Assembly (NCBI GenBank): GCA_020160805.1
Contig: JAIUPO010000009.1
Coordinates: forward strand, 1-64,000
Reading direction: 5' to 3'
From: Actinomycetota bacterium
GTDB lineage: Bacteria > Actinomycetota > Actinomycetes > Actinomycetales > Dermatophilaceae
Length of the DNA: 64,000 nucleotides
In this document: positions 1 to 7,668 of the stretch, in pieces
Numbering within the stretch: the first letter of the stretch is position 1
How the letters are laid out: the number at the start of each line of letters is the position of its first letter
Program-made: the position numbers and the translations under genes
Notes under the pieces: generated by a model
Told to the model about the DNA's origin: nothing
What the model saw: only the letters and a program-made list of their open reading frames with translations
The model's database searches: none

Positions 1-30
1 CGAACGCGACGACCACCACGAAGGAGGAGA

Positions 31-1440
31 TCAACTCGCGTCATGACACACCCATCCACAACTCTTGACAATTGCTCGCTTAATGGGCACGGCGAGCTCA
101 AGGTCGTTCGGCCGGTTCAGGACGTTCTGGCCCTTGTGGATCGGCAGGGTGCTCTCGACATCGGCGATGACTCTGTGGATGGCTTCGACGACGCCTTTGG
201 CGTGCCCTTGTCGCGGCGGACAGAAGACAACGTCGATGCCGCACTCGGCCGCGAACCCCAAGGTGTGGTCGCTGGCATTCTCCGTGCCGTGGTCGAACAC
301 CAGGGTGCTGGAATGGATCGCGGGCTTGCGGCCGATGACCTTCTGGATGGTGGTCTTCTCACCCTCCGGGTCATCGTTGAGCGCGACGAGCCTCGGTATG
401 CCGTGCCACATCACCAGTTCGTAGGGATAGCCGGCTCTGGTCACCGTCGGGCGGCCCATTTGCGCGATCAACGCGCACACGTCACGTGATGTGGCTGCGC
501 CGACGCAGACGCGAAGCGCGACGAACCAGCGTGTGTAGACGTCGATCGCACTGAGGATGACCGCTGGCACCAACACGCCTTGGGGACCAAGGATGGCCAC
601 CGTCGTGGGGGTGGCATCGACCTGAACCAGTTCACCGGGGCGACTGACGCGTTGAGCCCCGTAGACGGCGAGAGGCCGGCTGGACTCAGAACGACGAGTC
701 TTCGCCACGTGGTGAAGGCCGCGCCCGCGAGAGACCTCCCCGACCAGGACGCCCAACTGATGGCGCGTGACCTCGTCCGCCACGGCGGCCCGATCGAGCC
801 TGCTTCTGATCCGGACAAGCAGCTTGCGCTGGCTCTTTCGTGGCCTTTGACTCTCGGCCGCGACTTCCTCGCGGACGATCTCAACGACGGCCGGATCGAA
901 CTCATCAAGCCGCTGGGTCAGAGTCCGGCGGTTGCCGTGGATCAGGAAGTCGGGCCCCTCGCCGATGCGACCAACTTGGCGGTAGAGCGAGGCTCGGGAG
1001 GCGCCCACCTCACCGAGGGCTCTTAGCTCGAGGCTCTTCGTGATCAGGCGCTCTGCTGAGGTGGTGGACTTCGGGTCGTAGGCCGGGTTGAGGATTCCAG
1101 CACGGCGGTCGGCCTCCGGGTTCCCTCGCAGGGATCCCGTCTCGATCTGCACCAGGTCGCGGTAGCGCTTCGAGACGGCCGCGCGCTCTTCTTCGCCCAG
1201 TTCCGCCAGCATGGGTGCTGGATGCTGCTCGAGGACATCCACGGGTGGTGCAGGCTTGCAGGTCAGTGACGCCTTGACCAGCGCCATCCACGTCACTCGC
1301 GTTCGGTGGTCACCATGGTCAACGACGACAACGACCCTGCCGTCCTCATCGCGGGTGATCCCGATGACCTTGCCCGCGTCTGGCTGCTCGTCGACCGGGT
1401 GTCCAGCACCGATGGGCCGACGGCGATGAGCAGCGGTCAC
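31..1440 (-). pseudogene. tnsB: TnsB-like DDE transposase, C-terminally truncated
   Basis: Retroviral-type integrase-fold transposase of a Tn7-like element, which would cut and join element ends together with the TnsA-like protein just upstream. The 469-residue reading frame has a basic, helical N-terminal half and then a DDE core: Asp275 in a VQVDATPT context, Asp383 in VFDHGTEN and Glu419 in GVVEAIHR, with the classic 35-residue gap between the last two. TnsB proteins usually continue about 200 residues past the Glu through a beta-barrel and a TnsC-contacting tail; here only 50 residues follow and the last 20 or so look like read-through, so the gene is probably broken near position 40-90. 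The GTG start overlaps the upstream stop as GTGA, implying coupled translation. No TnsC or TniQ gene is visible in the window. Confidence 0.8.
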
Positions 1441-2333
1441 ATGGTGTGCAGCCACGGCGCACCCCCTCCCGTTGCCTGGAATGCGACGGTGCTGTCCAGC
1501 TCCATCACGGAGTCGAGGTTGACGTGCACGTGGCCGTGGTCGATGAGATCCCACAGGCGGACGAAGCCTTGTGGCCCTCCGCCAAGCAGGTCGCTTGCAC
1601 GCTGGACGTCGATCGAGCCTGGTGTTTGGCGCAAGAGCCGTGACGCGCCGACCCGGTCCTGATAGGTGTCATTGCGTCCGGCATGGAGGAAGTTGATGTT
1701 CCGCACCCGCTGGGCGGGGAGCTCGGTCCGCACCTGGTACTCCCACCCCAGGGCCTCAGCGGTCGTCGCCGTGAGCTGGAGGACTGCCTGCAATCTTGGA
1801 TCGTCGAGCTTGGTCCGCGTGGTCACGTCGACCAAGAGCGCACGCCCGTCAGCGTCGCGGAGGAGGAAGTCGGGGACGTGTCCCCGGACTCCAGTCGTCA
1901 TGATCCACTCCAGCCGAAAGGGCTGTGTAGCCACTTGGGTCGGTGGTCGAGTGATCAGCAGGTCGCGGAGATGGGTGAGTTCGTTGAAGCTCTCGCACCA
2001 AACCGCCCGGCACTCGTGGGCCTCGGTCGGGACGACCACCCTAGAGATGTAGTTCTTCATTCCCTTGTGAGAGGCGGGCCGGCGGACCGGCAGCAGCTGG
2101 TCCGGCACCATCGACGTCAAGGAGTTGACGTCGGCGGTCGCGACCATGGGCAGGCAGTTGGTGTCGATCGTCAGGAGTGTCGCCGAGGCGGCTGAGGCGA
2201 CCTTCGCCCGCTCGGCGGCGTCGCCAGCGACGTCGACGACCTCTGCCCACTTCGCGGGATGTCCTTCGAGTGAGGGGATGAAGTTGGTCCGTCGGCCGAG
2301 TCTGTGAGGGACCGCCGAGTGGCGTTTACGCAT
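1437..2333 (-). CDS. tnsA: TnsA-like heteromeric transposase endonuclease subunit
   Basis: 298-residue protein with a PD-(D/E)XK restriction-like fold, the partner that cleaves the non-transferred strand at element ends in Tn7-type transposition. Visible catalytic features are acidic residues Glu114/Glu118 in a WCESFNEL stretch, Asp155 in HVPDFLL and Asp169 in LLVDV, with Lys175 as the likely active-site lysine. The ATG chosen has a GAGAGG-like ribosome site upstream; a GTG 57 bases earlier is also in frame. It is translationally coupled to the TnsB-like gene. Its catalytic residues look intact, but the TnsB partner is truncated and TnsC is absent, so the module is unlikely to transpose alone. 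Confidence 0.75.
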   Translation of the reverse strand: MRKRHSAVPHRLGRRTNFIPSLEGHPAKWAEVVDVAGDAAERAKVASAASATLLTIDTNCLPMVATADVNSLTSMVPDQLLPVRRPASHKGMKNYISRVVVPTEAHECRAVWCESFNELTHLRDLLITRPPTQVATQPFRLEWIMTTGVRGHVPDFLLRDADGRALLVDVTTRTKLDDPRLQAVLQLTATTAEALGWEYQVRTELPAQRVRNINFLHAGRNDTYQDRVGASRLLRQTPGSIDVQRASDLLGGGPQGFVRLWDLIDHGHVHVNLDSVMELDSTVAFQATGGGAPWLHTM

Positions 2334-2462
2334 GAAGGGTTTCCTCTCGTCAAGAGGCTCACCGTTGACGCGGGCACGTCGGGTCGCCACAATGGCAGCA
2401 GCGAGCCCCAGGGGGTTTCGGGTTGAATGAACTTGAGCGCGGTCCTGCCGCGTTTCGCGTCG

Positions 2463-2484
2463 AAGCCGGGTTGCCGCCCGGCTT
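2463..2484. terminator. Perfect 8-bp hairpin between the small leader gene and tnsA
   Basis: AAGCCGGG and CCCGGCTT form a perfect stem with a 6-base loop. It lies between the stop of the small DNA-binding gene and the tnsA start. No U-tract follows in the direction of transcription, so it could be a weak terminator or attenuator that lowers transposase expression; the function is inferred. Confidence 0.4.
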
Positions 2485-2531
2485 TCGTCGTGTCTGGGGG
2501 ATGACGGGCTCCCAGAAGTGCCCGGGTCGCG

Positions 2532-2738
2532 TCACATGGCCTGCTCCTTGAGGAGGACCTCCTGAAGGGCGGCTTCGCCGACTGCACTCACCGTGCGTCC
2601 TGTGTCGTCGGCGGCGGCGAAGAGGCGTCGTGCCAGTTCGGGGGTGAGCCGCAACTCGACACGGACTGGGCAGTCAGTGGAGATGGCGCGAAGCCGGGGA
2701 CGCCCACGTCGGGCCTTGATGGGTTGCTTGGCGACCAT
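2532..2738 (-). CDS. Small ribbon-helix-helix-like DNA-binding protein
   Basis: A 68-residue basic protein with a Lys/Arg-rich N-terminus followed by a short strand (VRVELRLTPELA) and two predicted helices, the layout of a MetJ/Arc-type ribbon-helix-helix domain. It precedes the TnsA/TnsB-like pair in the same orientation and could repress it. The ATG was chosen because GGAGGAAG sits at good spacing before it; a GTG 15 bases earlier would bury that ribosome site inside the coding region. The family assignment rests on pattern only and is modest. A 14-bp palindrome about 140 bases upstream is a candidate operator. Confidence 0.5.
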   Translation of the reverse strand: MVAKQPIKARRGRPRLRAISTDCPVRVELRLTPELARRLFAAADDTGRTVSAVGEAALQEVLLKEQAM

Positions 2739-2875
2739 GTCTTCCTCCGGCACTCCAACTTCAACGAAGCTGGGGCCAGAGGGTGATAGCCCGTTGCTTG
2801 CCGGCCGGGGTGGTCAGGTCCGTCCGGGCCACGTTCGATCTATGGAAGATCCCGTTGTGGCTTACCGGTTTGTGA

Positions 2876-2889
2876 ACATACCGGTATGT
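2876..2889. promoter_or_regulatory. 14-bp palindrome upstream of the transposase leader operon
   Basis: ACATACCGGTATGT is a perfect palindrome in the gap between the end of hsdM and the start of the small DNA-binding gene. A related TTACCGGTT lies 13 bases to the left, and the 8-base core TACCGGTA recurs at 10415-10422 over the proposed hsdR start. It is a plausible repressor operator; the binding protein is unknown. Confidence 0.4.
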
Positions 2890-2907
2890 GGAGCGGTTGG
2901 GAAGGGC

Positions 2908-4395
2908 CTACTCGACCGGTCGGGCAAACTGCTCCTCCAACGCGGTCGCGACTGCTTCGAACTCTTCAAGCGCAGCAGTGAGGTCCTCGACGATCTCGCG
3001 CGCCAGGACATCCGGTGACGGCAAGTTGTCGAGGTCCTCGAGGGACTCGTCACGCAGCCAAGTGATGTCGAGGTTGGCCTTGTCTCGCGCCGTGATCTCG
3101 TCGTAGGTGAAGGGCTTCCAGCGCTCGCTCTCGTCGCGCCGGTCGCGCCGTCCCGGCTCGTATGCAGCAACGAAGTCGTCGAGGTCGGCTCGCCGGAGTG
3201 GGTTCTGCTTGAGGGTGAAGTGCTTGTTGGTGCGCAGGTCGTAGACCCACAGCTTCTCGGTCCACGGCTGACCGGGCCGGGCGACCTTCTTGTCGAAGAA
3301 GAGCACGTTGGCCTTGACGCCTTGGGCGTAGAAAATGCCGGTGGGCAGCCGCAGCATGGTGTGCAGGTCGAAGTCGGTGAGCAACTTGCGGCGGATGGTC
3401 TCGCCCGCGCCGCCCTCGAAGAGGACGTTGTCGGGCAGCACGACTGCCGCGCGGCCGTTGGTGTCGAGGATGGTCATGATGTGCTGGACGAAGTTGAGTT
3501 GCTTGTTGCTCGTCGTGGCGACGAAGTCCTGGCGCTCGATCTCGCGGTCCTCTCGGACCTCTCGGCCGTCGGCGCCGATCATCGTCAGCGACGACTTCTT
3601 CCCGAACGGCGGGTTCGACAGCACGACGGACCATCGCTTGCCCGGGTCGGCGGTGAGCGAGTCGCGGACCTCGATGAGCGAGTCGCCGTCGGCCGTGCCG
3701 ATCCCGTGCAGCAGGAGGTTCATAGCCGCCAAGCGAGCGGTGCCGTCGACGAGTTCGTAGCCGTTGACGAAGCCTTCCTGCAGCTTGGCCCGTTGCGTCG
3801 GCGTCATCGACTCGGCGCCCTGCTCGGCATACTCGTTGGCCACCAGGAGAAAGCCGGCCGTGCCGCAGGCGGGGTCGACGACAGTGTCTTCGACGGTGGG
3901 CTGGGTGACGTCGACGATCGCCTGGATGAGGGCGCGCGGCGTGAAGTACTGGCCCGCGCCAGATCCCTTGTCAGAGGCGCCCTTGCTGAGCAACTCCTCG
4001 TAGGCGTCACCCTTGATGTCCGTGCCGGACTGAGACCAGTTCTCTTTGTCGATGAGGTCAACGACAAGGCGCTTGAGCTTGGCCGGGTCCTGAATGCGGT
4101 TCTGCGCCTTACGAAAGATCGTGCCGATCACGCCGGGCTGGCGGGCCAGTCCGTTGAGGATGCGGGTGTACTCGAACTCGAGCTGATCACCTTGTGCGTC
4201 GAGGAGTCGCTGCCACGAGTACTCCTCGGGCACGATCTGCTGCGGCTTCAGCTTCCGGGTGGCGCGCTCGTGCGCCATCTTGAGAAAGAGCAGATAGGTC
4301 AGCTGTTCGGTGTACTCGATGACGCCGACCCCGTCGTCGCGCAGCACATCGCAGTACGACCACAGCTTGTCCACCAACCGTCGGGAATCGCTCAC
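2908..4395 (-). CDS. hsdM: Type I restriction-modification DNA methyltransferase subunit
   Basis: N6-adenine methyltransferase of a type I RM complex (HsdR2M2S), using S-adenosylmethionine. The 495-residue protein has the HsdM N-terminal helical domain (about 1-140) and then the methylase domain, with GQYFTPR at 148-154, the SAM-binding DPACGTAGF at 174-182 and catalytic NPPFG at 261-265. Length is usual for the family. The GTG start overlaps the stop of the Abi-like gene upstream (GTGA), so it is the last gene of the hsdR-hsdS-DUF5655-Abi operon. The unusual point is that two unrelated genes separate hsdS from hsdM, which normally neighbour each other. Confidence 0.93.
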   Translation of the reverse strand: MSDSRRLVDKLWSYCDVLRDDGVGVIEYTEQLTYLLFLKMAHERATRKLKPQQIVPEEYSWQRLLDAQGDQLEFEYTRILNGLARQPGVIGTIFRKAQNRIQDPAKLKRLVVDLIDKENWSQSGTDIKGDAYEELLSKGASDKGSGAGQYFTPRALIQAIVDVTQPTVEDTVVDPACGTAGFLLVANEYAEQGAESMTPTQRAKLQEGFVNGYELVDGTARLAAMNLLLHGIGTADGDSLIEVRDSLTADPGKRWSVVLSNPPFGKKSSLTMIGADGREVREDREIERQDFVATTSNKQLNFVQHIMTILDTNGRAAVVLPDNVLFEGGAGETIRRKLLTDFDLHTMLRLPTGIFYAQGVKANVLFFDKKVARPGQPWTEKLWVYDLRTNKHFTLKQNPLRRADLDDFVAAYEPGRRDRRDESERWKPFTYDEITARDKANLDITWLRDESLEDLDNLPSPDVLAREIVEDLTAALEEFEAVATALEEQFARPVE

Positions 4396-5447
4396 GGGTG
4401 CCTCCTCGGCCAAAACGGGTCGTCGATCCATCCGCGGGGTATGCCCATTCCCGAGAGCGGGACAGCGGGATGTTCGTGAAACAGGTCGTCGAGACGCCAA
4501 GCCCACGACGAGCCTGGCGCAATGGTGTGCAGCATGGTTTGGAGCGAGACGAGCACGGGATACAACCGCTGGCGTCGCCACTCGTCACGGATGAACAGGT
4601 CGCCGTCGTCGATCCACCGGATCGCGCGCGACTTGGGAATGGCAGGGTAGACGCCGAGTCCCCTGTTCCACAGACGACCGTGATGGGCGCAGATGTTACG
4701 CACCCGCTGGTAGGTCAGCAGCCACGAGGCCAAGACCGGGGCCCTGAGACCCAGCGTCCTCGCAATGTCGTTCTGGGCCGTGGTGTTTGCGAGGGAGGCA
4801 TAGACGTTTCGCATGCTTCCGAAGCTCAGCTCCTCCATGACGATCCAGGTCGGGGGCCGTGCCGGCTCGCCGTAGCGCGTGACGTAGTGCTCGAGGGCAG
4901 ATACGAACGAGTCCTGGCCGACCAACTGCTCGCGAGGCCGCTGAATCTGATCTGTGACCATCCGGTCGACGTCCTCGAGCAGCCGCGTATGGGTGCCTGG
5001 GCGGGCGAAGTGGGCGCTGTTCTCGTACCAGTGCGGTCCATGCACGAGGGCCATCTGGTCCCCCAGGGCAGCCCGCACTGCGACTTCGACCCGTTCCAGT
5101 GCGTCGAGGACGATCAGGCGTAGCTTGCGATCGAAGATGTAGAGGCCTAGCACCTCATCGAAGGTTGTACCGGCGCGCAGGATGTCCCTCTCGTCGGCCT
5201 CAAAACTGCGTACGTATGCGGACATCCGGTAGTAGCCGATGTGCCTCAGATACCGGGCGGCACGATCCCGATCGTCAAGGATCAGCCCTCGTTGCTGCCA
5301 GCGATCCAGGAGGTCGCTCTGCGAGAGGGCGGGCTTGAGGTAGCGCTCAACGCCTCGCGCCCGACTCCGTTGGCGTTCAGGCAAGAGAAAATCCCCCAGT
5401 TGCGCATCGTTGAGAGGCTCGGGGGATTTGGTGTCCCAAACGTACAC
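4392..5447 (-). CDS. Abi_2-family (AbiD/F-like) HEPN protein
   Basis: Abortive-infection-type protein of the Abi_2 family (AbiD/AbiF-like), whose members carry a HEPN-like fold and are thought to act as ribonucleases or to bind structured RNA. A family-typical block spans about 38-75, from LKPAL to the HIGYYRMSAY motif. The putative HEPN catalytic motif R-x4-H appears as RNICAHH at 250-256. A GTG start is used; the first 30 residues are not family-like, so a later GTG (near residue 33) is possible. It sits inside the type I RM operon between the DUF5655 gene and hsdM and overlaps hsdM by four bases, suggesting a suicide back-up to restriction. That role is inferred. Confidence 0.8.
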   Translation of the reverse strand: MYVWDTKSPEPLNDAQLGDFLLPERQRSRARGVERYLKPALSQSDLLDRWQQRGLILDDRDRAARYLRHIGYYRMSAYVRSFEADERDILRAGTTFDEVLGLYIFDRKLRLIVLDALERVEVAVRAALGDQMALVHGPHWYENSAHFARPGTHTRLLEDVDRMVTDQIQRPREQLVGQDSFVSALEHYVTRYGEPARPPTWIVMEELSFGSMRNVYASLANTTAQNDIARTLGLRAPVLASWLLTYQRVRNICAHHGRLWNRGLGVYPAIPKSRAIRWIDDGDLFIRDEWRRQRLYPVLVSLQTMLHTIAPGSSWAWRLDDLFHEHPAVPLSGMGIPRGWIDDPFWPRRHP

Positions 5448-5495
5448 CCCAGCGGCGACTCCGCGCGGGAACTGTGATCGGTTCGTTCGTCACAG

Positions 5496-6428
5496 TCAGC
5501 CCTCCTCGTAGGAGCGCTGGACGAGCGGCAGCGCTTGAGCGAGCGTCTCCGGGCCGTTGACTCGAACCTCGAGATCACCGGTGCCGAAGTGGCCGATCTG
5601 GCGCACGTCGCGGCTGAAGCCCTCCACGAGATCCACGGTGTCCGGGTTCACCTTCAGATACAGGGCGAGCTCGCGCCGCTGCGGCAAGATCTCAACGCAC
5701 AGGAAGTTCTTCAGGCGCCGGTAGGCGATGTAGTACTTCAGGGTCTTCTGCGTCACGTCGTCGCCCAACGCCCGCACGTAGTCGTCGAGCTCGCCGTAGA
5801 GGTCCTTCAGCTCGGTCGGCGATTGATCGAGGTACTCACTGACAGTCTTGTACGTCGCGGGGGTTGGCGACTCGGTCACCGGTGGCGTCACGTCAGGCGC
5901 GCCGGTCGAGGTCTGGGCATCCACCCGCGAGGAGTGGACCAGTTCGAGAGCGAGCAGCTCACCAGCGAAGTCGCGGTAGCGGACAAGGTCGATGCTGCGG
6001 TCCATCTGGTTCACCGCGTGCTCGTCGTACCTGGTGAACCCGTTGGCCACGCAGATCAGTCGCGGGTTGCGCCAGTCGATCCCTGATGCCACCTCGGTAC
6101 CTAAACGCTCGAGCACGAGCACCTTGAAGTCGCCACGGTGGTCCATGAGCCAGTCAAGGTAGAACAGGCCCTGGTTGATGACGCTCTCGTTGATCGCCCG
6201 CTTGTACTCGAAGATCACCGGGCTGCCGTTCTCGTCGATCCCGAGCGAGTCCATCCGGCCGCCATGGCGGGTGCCCGTGGAGTACTCCGTCGCCAGGAGC
6301 CGCACACCGAACAGCGTGTCCATGTTGGCTTCGATCAGCTTCTGGAGGGAGCGCTCCAAGGCCACCGAGGCGCCCTGCAACTCCGTGGCCACGCCGTCGG
6401 TGATGCGGAACAGCTTGAGGTCAGACAT
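5496..6428 (-). CDS. DUF5655-domain protein with PD-(D/E)XK nuclease-like N-terminus
   Basis: A 310-residue protein of the type often annotated as DUF5655 and met near restriction systems. The N-terminal 130 residues resemble a PD-(D/E)XK nuclease: Glu34, then Asp60 in GGRMDSLG, then Glu74 and Lys76 in VIFEYKR (D-x13-E-x-K). A linker of Thr, Pro and Ser at about 175-195 leads to the C-terminal DUF5655 domain (roughly 200-310). The ATG start overlaps the hsdS stop by 8 bases, so it is translated with the RM genes. No signal peptide or membrane segment is seen. Its biochemical role is unknown; the acidic/lysine pattern suggests DNA or RNA cleavage. Confidence 0.78.
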   Translation of the reverse strand: MSDLKLFRITDGVATELQGASVALERSLQKLIEANMDTLFGVRLLATEYSTGTRHGGRMDSLGIDENGSPVIFEYKRAINESVINQGLFYLDWLMDHRGDFKVLVLERLGTEVASGIDWRNPRLICVANGFTRYDEHAVNQMDRSIDLVRYRDFAGELLALELVHSSRVDAQTSTGAPDVTPPVTESPTPATYKTVSEYLDQSPTELKDLYGELDDYVRALGDDVTQKTLKYYIAYRRLKNFLCVEILPQRRELALYLKVNPDTVDLVEGFSRDVRQIGHFGTGDLEVRVNGPETLAQALPLVQRSYEEG

Positions 6429-7668
6429 CGGTCAACTCCTCGATCATTTCGGCGTCCGTGTGCCGCCCGGTGAGCTTCCCCTCAAACGCCGCCGCCAAGA
6501 CGGCTCTCCTCAGTGACGTGTGTCGCCTTTCGGCCAAGGAAATGGCCGCGATGAGTCGGCGGCGATGGTCGTCGATAGCCCCGATGCTGGCGACGAACCG
6601 TTGTTGGTCCTCGAGCGGTATCAGAGGGAGCTCGATTCCCTCGAGTTGCGACTGGTTGACCTTGTAGATGCCAGCGCTGGTTCGGGCGACCCCTTCAATC
6701 TGCAAGCGGGTCCGCCTCGAGTTCCACACCATGTCGAGGAACTCCGGGAGCATCGTTTCCGCCCTCGGCCTGGCGCGAATCGCAGTGTCAGGGAAAGCCA
6801 CCTCGTCGGGCTGGGCGCGTACCAGCGACCCCCTGCCCACCAGCCGCAAGCTCCCGCTACCTCGGGCGATGAGATAGTCGCCGCGCTGCACGAGGAACCG
6901 GGAGGCCTCAGCGCGCGACCAGTCACCCGCCTTGCGCTCAGACAGATCGACACCAGCGCCCTTCAGGGCCGTGAGCCGTAACACGGGGAAACCCCCGTCT
7001 CGTGAACGTACCGATCGACCGTTCGTGAGTGGTGTCTCAAGGAAGCCGGGCAGGGGTCGGGATGGGCAGTCGTCGGGGATGAGTGATCGGATGGCTGACT
7101 CGTGGAGGTTCTCCGCCCGTTGGCTGGCCTGGCGCAGCCCGTGGTGGGCGGCGTCGAGGTGGGAGAGGTGTTCTTCGAGGATCTCGACGATCCGCCGCTG
7201 CTCAGACAGAGACACGCGCGGTATGGACAGGGTCGAGAGGTTCCTGCGCGAGATGCGCTTGCGTGTTGTACCGCTCTGCAAGGCCTCAACTCGCATATGG
7301 AACTGCGGCGCATTGATCATCCACGCCACGTAGGCCGGCTCGAAGGAGCTCGTGTCCGCACGCAGGATGGCGACGTCAACGGCCGTTACAGCCCTGCCGA
7401 TGGTGGGTGGCACGACGCAGGAGCGGCCAATGGGATCGGGCATCCGCGCGATGAGGACATCGCCTGGTTCAAGGAACGTGCAGTTCAGGCGGGAAGCCTG
7501 GTCCTCGCGCATCCATCGATCCGATCGATCGCGGAACATTCCCACCCCGACATCCGCGAGCTGGGTCAACCTAACAGTTCCTTGCGGGTCCTGATTCTTG
7601 GACTCCACCCAGTCCCCATCTGAGAAGAGCCCTGCACGCCCGACCTCTTCGAGGGAAGCCCAAGTCAC
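6421..7668 (-). CDS. hsdS: Type I restriction-modification specificity subunit
   Basis: DNA-recognition subunit that sets target specificity for both methylation and cleavage. The 415-residue protein has two target-recognition domains, about 10-150 and 205-350, each followed by a conserved helical spacer: LSEQRRIVEILEEHLSHLD at roughly 155-173 and PLEDQQRFVASIGAIDDH near 365. Two-TRD architecture and length are normal. The GTG start overlaps the hsdR stop (GTGA), and the end overlaps the DUF5655 start. The target sequence cannot be read from this sequence. Confidence 0.92.
   Translation of the reverse strand: MTWASLEEVGRAGLFSDGDWVESKNQDPQGTVRLTQLADVGVGMFRDRSDRWMREDQASRLNCTFLEPGDVLIARMPDPIGRSCVVPPTIGRAVTAVDVAILRADTSSFEPAYVAWMINAPQFHMRVEALQSGTTRKRISRRNLSTLSIPRVSLSEQRRIVEILEEHLSHLDAAHHGLRQASQRAENLHESAIRSLIPDDCPSRPLPGFLETPLTNGRSVRSRDGGFPVLRLTALKGAGVDLSERKAGDWSRAEASRFLVQRGDYLIARGSGSLRLVGRGSLVRAQPDEVAFPDTAIRARPRAETMLPEFLDMVWNSRRTRLQIEGVARTSAGIYKVNQSQLEGIELPLIPLEDQQRFVASIGAIDDHRRRLIAAISLAERRHTSLRRAVLAAAFEGKLTGRHTDAEMIEELTDV

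Noticed and set aside
2-46. Plus-strand tail reading ERDDHHEGGDQLAS then stop
   Set aside because: It may be the end of a gene starting before the window, but 14 codons are too few to support a call.
2171-2587. 138-codon minus frame across the tnsA 5' end
   Set aside because: It overlaps tnsA and the small DNA-binding gene in a different frame and is Ser/Arg/Pro-rich.
3220-4479. Long plus-strand frame opposite hsdM
   Set aside because: HsdM motifs are intact on the other strand; the open frame follows from GC-rich codons.
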